64,000 nt of DNA from Solitalea canadensis DSM 3403 (GTDB lineage Bacteria; Bacteroidota; Bacteroidia; Sphingobacteriales; Sphingobacteriaceae): contig NC_017770.1 in NCBI RefSeq assembly GCF_000242635.2, positions 2,988,669-3,052,668 of the forward strand, in the 5' to 3' direction. A program made the position numbers and the translations under genes. How positions within the stretch are numbered: position 1 is the first letter of the stretch; each line of letters begins with the position of its first letter. The notes under the pieces were generated by a model. The model was not told the DNA's origin. It saw only the letters and a program-made list of their open reading frames with translations, and made no database searches. Below, piece after piece: positions 44,586 through 53,648 of the stretch.

Positions 44586-44629
44586 AAAGAAACGGGTTCA
44601 GTTAATTACTCTGAACCCGTTTCTTTTTT
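44584..44629. terminator. Bidirectional intrinsic terminator
   Basis: AAAAAGAAACGGGTTCAG and CTGAACCCGTTTCTTTTTT form a 16-bp stem with A and T runs, located between the convergent amidotransferase and M28 peptidase genes. It overlaps both stop regions. Confidence 0.9.
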
Positions 44630-46271
44630 ATTGTTTTTCTCTTATTGCCTTAAATTCTGATCCTTCTTTCCATTGAGGCATTCCCTCCTGGGCTGCTAAA
44701 TGTTTACCCACTTTAAAGAGGAGCTGCAAATCCTCAATTGCGCCCACCAGATTCCATGTGTCATTAAATTCATCTGATGGTCGATGGTATCGTTGAGAAG
44801 TGTATTCATCTGATTTCTGCTTTCCAAACTCCTTACCTTTGCCAACCACATCAACACCACTATTTACATACAGAGCAGGAACTCCAACTTTAGCAAAGTT
44901 AAAATGATCGCTGCGATAATAATGGCCTGCCTCAGGGTGTGATTCATATGCAATATATCTACCTGAATCTTTTGCATATTCCATTACATAATCTTCCAGA
45001 TCACTTTGTCCTTTACCCACAACCACTAAGTCGTTGGTTTTTCCATAACCATTCAAACAATCCATATTGATATTGGCCAGGGTTTTATTTAAAGGATAGA
45101 CAGGATTTTGAGCATACCAAGCTGAGCCCCATAACCCCTGTTCTTCGGCTGTAACTGATAAGAAAACGATTGTACGTTCCGGTTGTTCTTTCATGCTTTT
45201 AAAACCCCTTGCCAACTCAAGCAAACCAGCCGTCGCACTAGCATTATCTAATGCGCCGTTATAAATTGAATCTCCCTTTTCATCAGCCTTTCCAATGCCT
45301 AAGTGATCCCAGTGAGCAGTATAAATTATGCACTCATCAGGATGCTTTGATCCAGTAATCTTAGCGATCACATTATGCGATTTATTATAAGTGGCTTTCA
45401 CCTTCAACTTAGCAGAGAGCTGCATATTTAATGATACAGGCTTAAAATCCGGTTTATTGGCTGCAACTAATAAGCTAGAATCTTTACCTGCTGCAGCAAG
45501 TATTTTTTTCGCCGCATCTGCCGAAACCCAACCGATCATGTCGCATAGTTTCTCCGATTTTCCGCGATTATCTAATCGCAATCGTGACGTATTCCAATTG
45601 TTCTGCACCACTTTAAACGGGTAGCTTGCCGCTGCAGTGTTGTGAATAATTAAACAACCTTTTGCACCTTGCCGGCCTGCTTCTTCAAACTTATAAGTCC
45701 AACGACCATAATAAGTCATTGTTTTACCCTTAAACAACGTTGTATCAGCAGAACCAAAACCTGGATCATTTACCATCACCATTACTACCTTCCCTTTTAC
45801 ATCTAACCCTGCATAATCATTCCAGTTATATTCCGGAGCAACTACACCATAACCGGCGAATACGATTTCTGAGTTTTTCAGTTCAATAACAGAATCCGTT
45901 TTATCGGTCCAGATAACATAATCATTCAAGCCTTTAAGATCGAACTTGCCCTTACTACTGCTAATTTGCATAATAGGATCTGCCTTGGTCGCAATATTTA
46001 CCATGGGAACTTCCTGTAAATAACTATCACCATTACCAGGCTCCAATCCTAAGGATTTGAATTGTTTTTCGAGAAATTCAATGGTTTTTGTTTCTCCTTC
46101 AGTAAAGGGTTTTCGTCCCATAAACTCATCAGAAGCCAATACCTTAATATTACCGGCTAAACTGTCTGCATTAAAGGCCGACAAACCATCGTCATTATTT
46201 TGCTTTTTGCTCTGGCATGCAGTAAACAACAACACCGCTGCCGCAATGAGATAATAATTTGATTTTTGCAT
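44628..46271 (-). CDS. M28-family zinc aminopeptidase, lipoprotein
   Basis: 547 residues. Lipobox LFTAC (about residue 19) places it in the envelope. A PA-type domain insertion (about 135-260, IVFAGYGVVAPEYNWNDYAG, then GRQGAKGCLIIHNT) is followed by the M28 catalytic domain. Metal ligands and catalysis are visible in YTAHWDHLGIG, GALDNASATAG, VTAEEQGLWGS and SHPEAGHYYRSDHFNF. It likely releases amino acids from peptides or proteins. Convergent with the amidotransferase gene; otherwise isolated. Confidence 0.92.
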   Translation of the reverse strand: MQKSNYYLIAAAVLLFTACQSKKQNNDDGLSAFNADSLAGNIKVLASDEFMGRKPFTEGETKTIEFLEKQFKSLGLEPGNGDSYLQEVPMVNIATKADPIMQISSSKGKFDLKGLNDYVIWTDKTDSVIELKNSEIVFAGYGVVAPEYNWNDYAGLDVKGKVVMVMVNDPGFGSADTTLFKGKTMTYYGRWTYKFEEAGRQGAKGCLIIHNTAAASYPFKVVQNNWNTSRLRLDNRGKSEKLCDMIGWVSADAAKKILAAAGKDSSLLVAANKPDFKPVSLNMQLSAKLKVKATYNKSHNVIAKITGSKHPDECIIYTAHWDHLGIGKADEKGDSIYNGALDNASATAGLLELARGFKSMKEQPERTIVFLSVTAEEQGLWGSAWYAQNPVYPLNKTLANINMDCLNGYGKTNDLVVVGKGQSDLEDYVMEYAKDSGRYIAYESHPEAGHYYRSDHFNFAKVGVPALYVNSGVDVVGKGKEFGKQKSDEYTSQRYHRPSDEFNDTWNLVGAIEDLQLLFKVGKHLAAQEGMPQWKEGSEFKAIREKQ

Positions 46272-46312
46272 ATTGGTTTTTAAAGATTGTGGCCAAAAGA
46301 TAAGGAAAAAGT

Positions 46313-47752
46313 TTACATCATTTCATTTGCCAAATTGCCAACCACTTCAATCGCATGTTCTACTTGCTGATCAAACGGATAACAACATCCTATTCTGACA
46401 AAATGCTGGTGACGTTTTTGAGCCGAAAAAATTGATCCCGGTAAAATTGCCACACCATTTTCTATTGACTTTCGCTGTAATTCAACAGCGTCTAAGTTGG
46501 GCGGTAATTCAATCCATAGCACATGACCTCCATGAGGATCCGTGACTTTGGTTCCGGTTGGAAAATACCTGAATATGGCCTCTCGGTATTTTCGCATTTG
46601 AATATGATAAGTAAGTCGTAAACCCTTCAGGTGGTTATTATAGCGGCCATTTTCAAGAAAATGAGCAACCGCCTGCTGCATAAGTGAAGGGGCTGCTATA
46701 TTGGTCATAAATTTTAATCGCTCAACTTTTTCTTTATAACGGCCGGGGGCAGTCCATCCTACGCGCATTCCGGGAGCAATGGTTTTAGAAAATGAAGAGC
46801 ATAATAAAACTAACCCCTCTTTATCAAATGTCTTTGCGTTCTTAGGCCGATTCTTCCCAAAATAGAGGTCGCCAAGGATATCGTCCTCAATCAAAGGAAT
46901 CTGACGTTTTGCAAGTAATTTAACCAGACGTTCTTTATCAACATCAGACGTGCAACTTCCCAACGGATTATTAAAATTCAACGTAAACAAACAAGCCGCT
47001 ATTTTCGTTTTGCCCAACGCTTTTTCCAACTCATCCAAATCAATTCCTTTCTCAGGATGTGTGGCTATTTCCAAAACCTTCATCCCCAAACTTTCAATAG
47101 TTTGCAACACACCATAATAAGTTGGCGATTCAATTGCAATGGTATCGCCCTGATTGGCTACCGCACGTAAACAGAGATTTACAGCTTCTAAACAACCATT
47201 GGTAATAATGATTTCATCGGGAGACAATGAACCTTGCCAGTTTAGCGACAAACGCGCTATTTGTCGTAAGAGATTTTCATTTCCCGGTGGAAACTCATAT
47301 TGAAATGAATTGCCCTTATTAGTCCTCAAAACAGCTTGAATAGACTTATTGAGTTTCGCAACAGGCAACATTTCAATCGAAGGTCCGGCAATGGTAAGGT
47401 CTATAAATGTGCCTTTATGGGTGGTCTTCACAAAATCCGACACTAAACTATCTACCCGAACATTGATAGGCATTTTCCAGGTAGTGGTTGCTGCGGGTTG
47501 TGCTGCTACCCGTTTATAAGGTTTTCGCACATAATAACCTGAACGCGGCCGCGCTTCAATTAAGCCTTTTTTTTCCAGCAGGTAATATGCCTGAAACACT
47601 GTCGACATACTTATTTTTTGCTCACGGCTTAAGGTGCGAACAGATGGCATTTTATCTCCTGTTTTTAAAACTTCCTGCTCAATAAGCCGTTGAATATTGA
47701 AAGCAATTTTTTCAAAAAGCGTTTCTTTGACGAGTAACACGTTTTCTTGCAT
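46313..47752 (-). CDS. MocR/PdxR-type GntR-aminotransferase regulator
   Basis: 479 residues. An N-terminal GntR winged helix (LIEQEVLKTGDKMPSVRTLSREQKISMSTVFQAYY, about 23-57) is joined to an aminotransferase class I domain. The PLP-lysine is in LCSSFSKTIAPGMRVGW. It is divergent from the DMT exporter and GNAT genes, 95 bp apart. The PLP ligand and the neighbouring exporter suggest control of amino acid or vitamin B6-related export, which is inference only. Confidence 0.9.
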   Translation of the reverse strand: MQENVLLVKETLFEKIAFNIQRLIEQEVLKTGDKMPSVRTLSREQKISMSTVFQAYYLLEKKGLIEARPRSGYYVRKPYKRVAAQPAATTTWKMPINVRVDSLVSDFVKTTHKGTFIDLTIAGPSIEMLPVAKLNKSIQAVLRTNKGNSFQYEFPPGNENLLRQIARLSLNWQGSLSPDEIIITNGCLEAVNLCLRAVANQGDTIAIESPTYYGVLQTIESLGMKVLEIATHPEKGIDLDELEKALGKTKIAACLFTLNFNNPLGSCTSDVDKERLVKLLAKRQIPLIEDDILGDLYFGKNRPKNAKTFDKEGLVLLCSSFSKTIAPGMRVGWTAPGRYKEKVERLKFMTNIAAPSLMQQAVAHFLENGRYNNHLKGLRLTYHIQMRKYREAIFRYFPTGTKVTDPHGGHVLWIELPPNLDAVELQRKSIENGVAILPGSIFSAQKRHQHFVRIGCCYPFDQQVEHAIEVVGNLANEMM

Positions 47753-47847
47753 GACACCAAACTGATATGGTCAAAAATACAAAAACTGAATCTGTTTTGT
47801 TTTTAATTTTTTCTTGACTTTTGTAATGAAGGAAACAGAATATCTAA

Positions 47848-48750
47848 ATGCAGAATAATAATACCAAAGCCTATATCGCCCTTGCCATTATTTGTGTAAC
47901 ATGGGGAACCACCTTTTTAGCAACTCGAGTGGGCATTCAATCGATACCACCGATTTTGTTTGGAGCTATTCGCCAAACAACTGCTGCAGCGTTCTTCTTT
48001 ACGGTGTTCTTTTTCAAGGATGGAAGATTACCTGCCTGGAAAGACATGCGAATGCAGGTGTTGGCGGGGATGTTAATGATTGCTTTGGGAAATGGTGTTG
48101 TTGCCTGGGGGGTTAAATATGTTAGCAGTGGATTAGCCACCATTATTTGTTCGATGATGCCGATCTGGGTTATTATTATTAATCTTTTTACCAATGGCAG
48201 TGAAAAGTTGAACTGGAAAATCGGATTAGGCACGCTACTGGGATTTGTTGGTTTGGCATTAATCTTCAGTGATCATCTTGCCGACTTTGAAAACCGCGAC
48301 TATCTGTTTGGTATTATTGTAATTGTTTTTGCAAGTATTTCATGGACAGTAGGAACAATGATTGCGAAAAAGAACTATAGTGAGAAGGTAAGTCCTTTTT
48401 TATCGTCGGGTATTCAGACATTAACAGGTGGCCTTATGCTGTTTCTGGTTAGTCCTTTCCTTGATGATTATAGCTATTTAAGGTTTGACCAAAGCGGCTT
48501 GTTGGCTTTAGCGTACCTGGTTATTTTGGGTTCGGCTGTTTCATACACCTGTTATAGTTATGCACTATCCAAGCTTCCTACCTCGGTAGTGGCTATGTAT
48601 GCCTATATAAATCCGGTTATTGCAGTTATTATGGGCTGGCTCATTTTAGATGAAAAACTGAACAGCATTATTGGTGTTTCTGCTGCAATAATATTATCAG
48701 GATTGTATTTAGTGAACCAAGGTTTTAAAACTCAAAAAGTAACTGCGTAA
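47848..48750 (+). CDS. EamA/DMT-family exporter
   Basis: 300 residues, ten hydrophobic segments in two EamA repeats, with YIALAIICVTWGTTFLATRVGIQ at the start and LGWLILDEKLNS-type segment near the end (MGWLILDEKL). Divergent from a MocR-type regulator and overlapping the acetyltransferase gene by one base. Likely an amino acid or metabolite exporter under that regulator. Confidence 0.9.
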   Translation: MQNNNTKAYIALAIICVTWGTTFLATRVGIQSIPPILFGAIRQTTAAAFFFTVFFFKDGRLPAWKDMRMQVLAGMLMIALGNGVVAWGVKYVSSGLATIICSMMPIWVIIINLFTNGSEKLNWKIGLGTLLGFVGLALIFSDHLADFENRDYLFGIIVIVFASISWTVGTMIAKKNYSEKVSPFLSSGIQTLTGGLMLFLVSPFLDDYSYLRFDQSGLLALAYLVILGSAVSYTCYSYALSKLPTSVVAMYAYINPVIAVIMGWLILDEKLNSIIGVSAAIILSGLYLVNQGFKTQKVTA

Positions 48751-49217
48751 TGGAAACGATGATCGTAAATATTATTGACTACACGCCTGCTCATCAGGCT
48801 GCTTTTGAAGCGCTCAATAGTGCGTGGATTGAGAAATATTTTTACCTGGAGCCTATCGACAAAGAGGTTTTACGTAACCCCGAAGAACATATTTATGCTC
48901 ATGGTGGCGTTATTATCATGGCCGAGATTGATAAGCAATCGGTTGGAACGGTTGCTTTGAAACGGGTTGATGATCATGTGTTTGAAATGACTAAAATGGC
49001 GGTAGACGAAAAATATCAGGGACATCATATTGGGTGGCAGTTAGGCCAGGCTGTTTTACAAAAAGCCAAAGAGATGAATGCTCAAAAAGTGATACTTTAT
49101 TCTAACCGGAAATTAGCTCCGGCTATAAGCATGTATCATAAACTAGGCTTCGTTGAAGTTGAATTGGAAAAAGGTTTGTATGTGCGGTCAGATATTAAAA
49201 TGGAGATTACCATATAG
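48750..49217 (+). CDS. GNAT-family N-acetyltransferase
   Basis: 155 residues. The acetyl-CoA site is KMAVDEKYQGHHIGWQLGQA (motif A) and the C-terminal SNRKLAPAISMYHKLGFVEVE is motif B. It starts on the last base of the exporter stop (TAATG), so it is coupled. It might acetylate the exported compound or an amino acid, but the substrate is unknown. Confidence 0.92.
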   Translation: METMIVNIIDYTPAHQAAFEALNSAWIEKYFYLEPIDKEVLRNPEEHIYAHGGVIIMAEIDKQSVGTVALKRVDDHVFEMTKMAVDEKYQGHHIGWQLGQAVLQKAKEMNAQKVILYSNRKLAPAISMYHKLGFVEVELEKGLYVRSDIKMEITI

Positions 49218-49228
49218 TATATAATTAA

Positions 49229-49436
49229 ACCATATAAGACATATAAGGACATTGAAGGTATACGACTTAAACTTATAGGTCGTATAATTAATAAACCATA
49301 TAAGACATATAAGAACATTAAGATATAACGACTTAGACTTACATGATCTTATATGTCTTATATGGTTTAAATATTTTTGGACATTGAAGATTATAACCCT
49401 TTAGACACTTACATGATCTTATATGTCTTATATGGT
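49229..49436. repeat. Four copies of a 19-bp AT-rich repeat, two per orientation
   Basis: ACCATATAAGACATATAAG occurs at 49229-49247 and 49295-49313, and its exact complement at 49348-49366 and 49418-49436. Each copy is joined to related words (ACATTGAAG, ACTTAGACTTACATGATC). The two facing orientations could fold into large cruciforms. It lies between the GNAT gene and the channel gene. Confidence 0.75.
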
Positions 49437-49456
49437 TTAAACCCTTATATGGTTAA

Positions 49457-50284
49457 TCACAATTCACTTCCACAAAACTTGCAATACTTTGCATCCACTT
49501 CATGGCCTTCCTTATTACAATTTCCACAAACTCTTTTCTCCCCTAACTTATTCCGGTTTCTGAACGCCATTTCAGTTGTCACAATTCCTGTTGGAACAGC
49601 AATGATTGCATAACCACAAAGCATCAGCATTGTTGCCAATAATTTACCCACGGCTGTTGCCGGAGAAATATCACCGTAACCAACCGTTGTAATAGTTACT
49701 ACTGCCCAATAAATACTTTGCGGAATGCTGGTAAACCCATTCTCTCCTCCTTCAATCAGGTACATTAATGAACCTATAATGATGGTGAGGATGATAACAA
49801 ACAACATGAAAATACTAATCTTACGTAAACTGGCGTAGATGGCTGAAATCAAGAAACGACTTTCATCCATAAAATGCCAAAGTTTAAAAATTCGGAAAAT
49901 CCTTAACAGTCGTAGAGCTCTAACTACCAACAAATATTGAGAACCTACAACAAAAAAACTGATATAAGTAGGCACAATTGCTACCAAATCAATTATTCCT
50001 ATAGAACTTACTGCATACGCCATTGGCTTTCGAATGCAGATTAATCGTAGAATGTATTCTATAGTAAATAAAATGGTGAAGAACCATTCAAAACTGTAAA
50101 GTAAATTGCCATATTTCTGATGAATACCCGGAACACTATCCAACATCACCACTACAACACTTAAACAAATAGCAATCAGCAAACAAACATCAAACAACTT
50201 TCCCTTAAAAGTTCCCGATTCGTAAATAATTTCATGAAGTTCGTATTGCCAGTTTTTGAGTGTTCTCTTATTTTCAGGGAGCAT
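49457..50284 (-). CDS. Voltage-gated-type potassium channel with C-terminal zinc ribbon
   Basis: 275 residues. Six TM helices: S4-like LLVVRALRLLRIFRIFKLWHF with regularly spaced Arg, pore helix and selectivity filter TTVGYGD (about residue 200), then S6. The last 45 residues hold a two-knuckle zinc ribbon, CGNCNKEG...KYCKFCGSEL. Conducts K+ across the inner membrane. The zinc ribbon may be a regulatory or assembly domain on the cytosolic side. Confidence 0.92.
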   Translation of the reverse strand: MLPENKRTLKNWQYELHEIIYESGTFKGKLFDVCLLIAICLSVVVVMLDSVPGIHQKYGNLLYSFEWFFTILFTIEYILRLICIRKPMAYAVSSIGIIDLVAIVPTYISFFVVGSQYLLVVRALRLLRIFRIFKLWHFMDESRFLISAIYASLRKISIFMLFVIILTIIIGSLMYLIEGGENGFTSIPQSIYWAVVTITTVGYGDISPATAVGKLLATMLMLCGYAIIAVPTGIVTTEMAFRNRNKLGEKRVCGNCNKEGHEVDAKYCKFCGSEL

Positions 50285-50430
50285 AGTGAGATATAGAATT
50301 GCCGTAAATTTATTGTTTATTTATGTTATTTCAATCAATCTATCCGCTAACACCTAACAAGCTAGTTACAAAGCCCGATTGGTTTATTCAGGATTTGATC
50401 GCTATTTTCGGAACATAATCAAGCATTGCA

Positions 50431-51057
50431 ATGATCAGCATACAATCAGTTAAACAACAGTATAACGGCTCTGTACAAATTGACTTCCGCAATTGGGAAA
50501 TTAACTCCGGAGAGCATTGGCTTATGTTGGGAGGCTCGGGAACAGGCAAAACTACTTTATTACACATCATCAGTGGTTTGTTAAAGCCTACTAGTGGAAG
50601 CGTTAATATTGAAGGTACCGACCTCTATAATTTGAGAGGAGCCGAACTTGATCATTTTAGAGGAAAAAATATTGGTGTTATTTTTCAGCAACCACACCTG
50701 ATAAAAAACCTTTCATTGTTAAACAATGTAATGGCAGCGCAGTATTTCGCCGGATTACCGCAAGATAAAAAACGGGCATTGACAGTGCTAGATTCTCTTG
50801 ACTTGGTCGCTAAAGCCAAATCAATGCCTTCCGAATTAAGCCAGGGACAAATGCAGCGAGTGGCAATTGCACGTGCAATGATTAATCATCCTAAAATTGT
50901 TATTGCAGATGAGCCGACATCAAGTTTGGATGATGCAAATACGGAAGCCGTTTTAAAATTATTGGAAGAACAGGCTGATTATAATAACGCAACATTAATT
51001 ATTGCCACACATGATGAACGTGTAAAAAAACGTTTCGAGAAGCAATATGTACTTTGA
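50431..51057 (+). CDS. LolD/MacB-type ABC ATPase (zinc-linked Zrg-like system)
   Basis: 208 residues. Walker A is LGGSGTGKTT, signature ELSQGQMQRVAIARAM, Walker B VIADEPTSSLD, and switch His in IIATHDERV. Typical small ATPase of FtsX-type (MacB/LolD) exporters, lacking its own membrane part. Downstream by 83 bp is an FtsX permease, then three secreted paralogues. I assign it to that unit. In Proteobacterial Zrg-type operons an ATPase like this one drives a His-rich permease. Confidence 0.9.
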   Translation: MISIQSVKQQYNGSVQIDFRNWEINSGEHWLMLGGSGTGKTTLLHIISGLLKPTSGSVNIEGTDLYNLRGAELDHFRGKNIGVIFQQPHLIKNLSLLNNVMAAQYFAGLPQDKKRALTVLDSLDLVAKAKSMPSELSQGQMQRVAIARAMINHPKIVIADEPTSSLDDANTEAVLKLLEEQADYNNATLIIATHDERVKKRFEKQYVL

Positions 51058-51140
51058 GAGTTTGGGAATTTGTGAATCAGATAATTTGAGCATAATAATT
51101 CAACAATCCGAAACTCGTAACCTGAAACCCTTAATTAAAA

Positions 51141-52466
51141 ATGAATCTTATCAAGCTAAGCTGGTACAATCTTAAAGCCAATATACTCTCTACTCTATTA
51201 AATGTGCTGCTGTTATCTTTTGGTATTGGCATCATTGCATTATTAATGTTGGTTTCAGATCAAATTGGAAAGAAACTGGAAAACAACTCAAAGGGAATTG
51301 ACGTTGTTGTGGGTGCAAAAGGGAGTCCTTTACAGCTTATTTTATCAAGCATTTATCATATTGATTTTCCTACAGGTAATATAAAACTTTCGGAAGCAGA
51401 AGCAATTATGCGCAATCCGTCTGTTAAAATGGCTGTTCCTGTTGGCTTGGGTGATAGTTTTGAACAGTTTCGAATTGTAGGAACCAATCCCAAATTTGCT
51501 GAATTATATGAATTAAAGCTTGCCCAGGGCAAACCATTCGACAGCTTGTTTGAAGTTAATATTGGTGCTAATGTAGCCCGTGTAAAACATTTAAAAGTTG
51601 GCGATACGTTTCATGGCTCACACGGCTTAAGTGCAGGTGGAGAAGAACACCATGAACATGATTATAAGGTTACAGGAATTTTTGAAGAAAATGGATCAGT
51701 GGCGGATAATCTTGTTTTAACTTCAATGGAAAGTATTTGGGGAATGCACGAGTCGGTAGAAACGGCTGATCATGATGCGCACGGACACAAGCAAGGTGAA
51801 ATTGAAACCGCTAAAAAAGATACAGAAGAGGTCGACGAGATGAAATTGGTTCACGATCAGTTTCATGGTGAAGCCCCATTAACACAAACACCAACACCAC
51901 ACTCGGATGAACCGGAAACTGACGATCATGAAATCACAGCTTTATTGATCAAATACCGATCTCCAGTAAGTGTAGTTACTTTCCCTCGATTTATAAATAA
52001 TGAAACCAATATGCAGGCCGCCTCTCCTGCACAGGAAAGTGCACGATTATTCTCACTTATCGGTGTTGGCGTAAACGCTTTACAATGGTTCGCAGGCTTA
52101 ATAATTGTTATTTCAATATTTAGTGTATTCATCAGTCTTTACAATTCATTAAAAGACAGAAAATATGATCTGGCTATTATCAGGACAATTGGAGCTTCCC
52201 GTTCTAAAGTATTCCTTTTAATCATCACTGAAGGCTTGCTTTTAGCAGCAATTGCCACAGTTATTGGCTTGTTGTGGTCGCACGGAGCGTTGGAAATCAT
52301 TGGGAAATATCAGGATGCCGAACAAACTAAGTTAACAGGTTTAGCGTTTGTAAAGGATGAATATAAATTAATAGCCGGAGGATTGATCATCGGATTGATT
52401 GCTTCTGTTATCCCAGCGATACAAGCATACAAAACAGATATTTCAAAAACATTGGCAGAGAATTAA
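51141..52466 (+). CDS. FtsX-type ABC permease with His/Asp/Glu-rich extracytoplasmic insert
   Basis: 441 residues. TM1 is at about 15-37, followed by a periplasmic domain whose start carries IDVVVGAKGSPLQLILSSIYHIDFPTGNI and VKMAVPVGLGDSFEQFRIVG, hallmarks I recall from the permeases of Zrg-type operons. An extra region (about 155-265) is rich in His, Asp and Glu: GEEHHEHDYK, TADHDAHGHKQGEIE, HSDEPETDDHE. Three C-terminal TM helices bear the FtsX motif (LKDRKYDLAIIRTIGASRSK). The acidic His-rich insert suggests metal binding. It pairs with the preceding ATPase. Confidence 0.9.
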   Translation: MNLIKLSWYNLKANILSTLLNVLLLSFGIGIIALLMLVSDQIGKKLENNSKGIDVVVGAKGSPLQLILSSIYHIDFPTGNIKLSEAEAIMRNPSVKMAVPVGLGDSFEQFRIVGTNPKFAELYELKLAQGKPFDSLFEVNIGANVARVKHLKVGDTFHGSHGLSAGGEEHHEHDYKVTGIFEENGSVADNLVLTSMESIWGMHESVETADHDAHGHKQGEIETAKKDTEEVDEMKLVHDQFHGEAPLTQTPTPHSDEPETDDHEITALLIKYRSPVSVVTFPRFINNETNMQAASPAQESARLFSLIGVGVNALQWFAGLIIVISIFSVFISLYNSLKDRKYDLAIIRTIGASRSKVFLLIITEGLLLAAIATVIGLLWSHGALEIIGKYQDAEQTKLTGLAFVKDEYKLIAGGLIIGLIASVIPAIQAYKTDISKTLAEN

Positions 52467-52561
52467 ATCAGTCCATAGTCAATTGACCATAGACCATAGC
52501 TAAAACTGGATAAAAATACCATGGACTATCGACTATGGACCATGGACTCAATCAAACTAAA

Positions 52562-53029
52562 ATGACAAAAAAGAACATATTCACACTCACTTTCATTGCA
52601 GCGGTAACAATTGCCAGCTTATCTGCTAAAGCCCAAAAAGCGGAGCGACCGCCAGAGCATTTGGCAATAAAATCAGCTAGCTGGGATATCATAAATGATC
52701 TTAGCTATAAGATGGATAAAAGCGGCGATTTTGCACCTGTGTTCAGTGATCGGCTTAAAGATGCCAATGGCAAACTGATGGAGCTAAAAGGTTATATTGT
52801 TCCTTTTAAAATGGGAGCAAAACATAAGAATTTCGCGATATCCGTATTACCCATCAGTCAATGTTATTTTTGTGGTACCGGAAATATACCTCCAATGGTA
52901 GAAGTGATCATGAAAGATGCGTTGCCTTATACAGATAAGATCATTACTGTTAAAGGGAAGATAAAGCTAAATGCTGATGATTCCACACATATGGAAATCA
53001 TTCTGGAGCAAGCCGAACAAGTAGATTAA
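52562..53029 (+). CDS. Secreted DUF3299-like CYxCG protein, paralogue 1
   Basis: 155 residues from the ATG at 52562 (MTKKNIFTLTFIAAVTIASLS), with signal peptide ending SAKAQ. Core: LKGYIVPFKMG, then FAISVLPISQCYFCGTGNIPPMVEVIMKD and TDKIITVKGKIKLN. The QCYFCG motif has two cysteines placed like a metal- or redox-binding knuckle. I recognise this as the Bacteroidota version of the DUF3299 proteins found with LolD/FtsX pairs. It is one of three tandem, diverged copies. Confidence 0.78.
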   Translation: MTKKNIFTLTFIAAVTIASLSAKAQKAERPPEHLAIKSASWDIINDLSYKMDKSGDFAPVFSDRLKDANGKLMELKGYIVPFKMGAKHKNFAISVLPISQCYFCGTGNIPPMVEVIMKDALPYTDKIITVKGKIKLNADDSTHMEIILEQAEQVD

Positions 53030-53059
53030 ACGGTTAAAGATTTAATAGTGCCGTTAAAC

Positions 53060-53647
53060 ATGAACTTTTTAGAACAACTGAAGAAAAATAAGTCTGTATT
53101 CCTGTATCTACTAGGGTTACTGGTCATACTCCTTTTGTTTTCAAAAGTGCAATGCAGTTCAATGGGCGAAAACACTTCACCTATTGCCGCATCTTACAAT
53201 AAAACAATAAGTGAAATTCCTGTTCCGAGAGACACTGCTGCTCTACCAGCACACGAACTCCATAATTTGATTACAAGTGAAATCTGGACAAAAATAGCCT
53301 CGTTAAAGTACCGGACTGATACAATTGATGGACAACTATGGCATATTCCTATTTTTACTCCGGAAATTAAAGCATTGGAAGGATCAATTATTCAACTGAA
53401 AGGTTATCTAATTCCATTACAACCGGGAAAGTTCCAGCAACATTTCCTTATTTCTGTTTTACCATTTAGTCAATGTTACTATTGTGGTAAATCTGCAGGA
53501 ATACCGGAAATGGTTGAAGTTGAAATGAATAGTCCGATTAATTATACAGATAAAGTGATTACCGTTAGTGGCATACTCCAGTTAAATGAGTTGGATGAAG
53601 AACATTATGCGCTTCGCTTGGTAGGTACGGAGTATATCGAAAAGTAA
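53060..53647 (+). CDS. Membrane-anchored DUF3299-like CYxCG protein, paralogue 2
   Basis: 195 residues from the ATG at 53060; the GTG at 53048 is a poorer start. A single TM helix (VFLYLLGLLVILLLFSKV, about 13-30) replaces the cleavable signal, so this copy is anchored. A longer N-terminal region of about 70 residues precedes the shared core: LKGYLIPLQPGKFQQHFLI, PFSQCYYCGKSAGIPEMVEVEM, YTDKVITVSGILQLN. The Cys pair is intact. The next gene starts one base after this stop. Confidence 0.78.
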   Translation: MNFLEQLKKNKSVFLYLLGLLVILLLFSKVQCSSMGENTSPIAASYNKTISEIPVPRDTAALPAHELHNLITSEIWTKIASLKYRTDTIDGQLWHIPIFTPEIKALEGSIIQLKGYLIPLQPGKFQQHFLISVLPFSQCYYCGKSAGIPEMVEVEMNSPINYTDKVITVSGILQLNELDEEHYALRLVGTEYIEK

Positions 53648-53648
53648 A

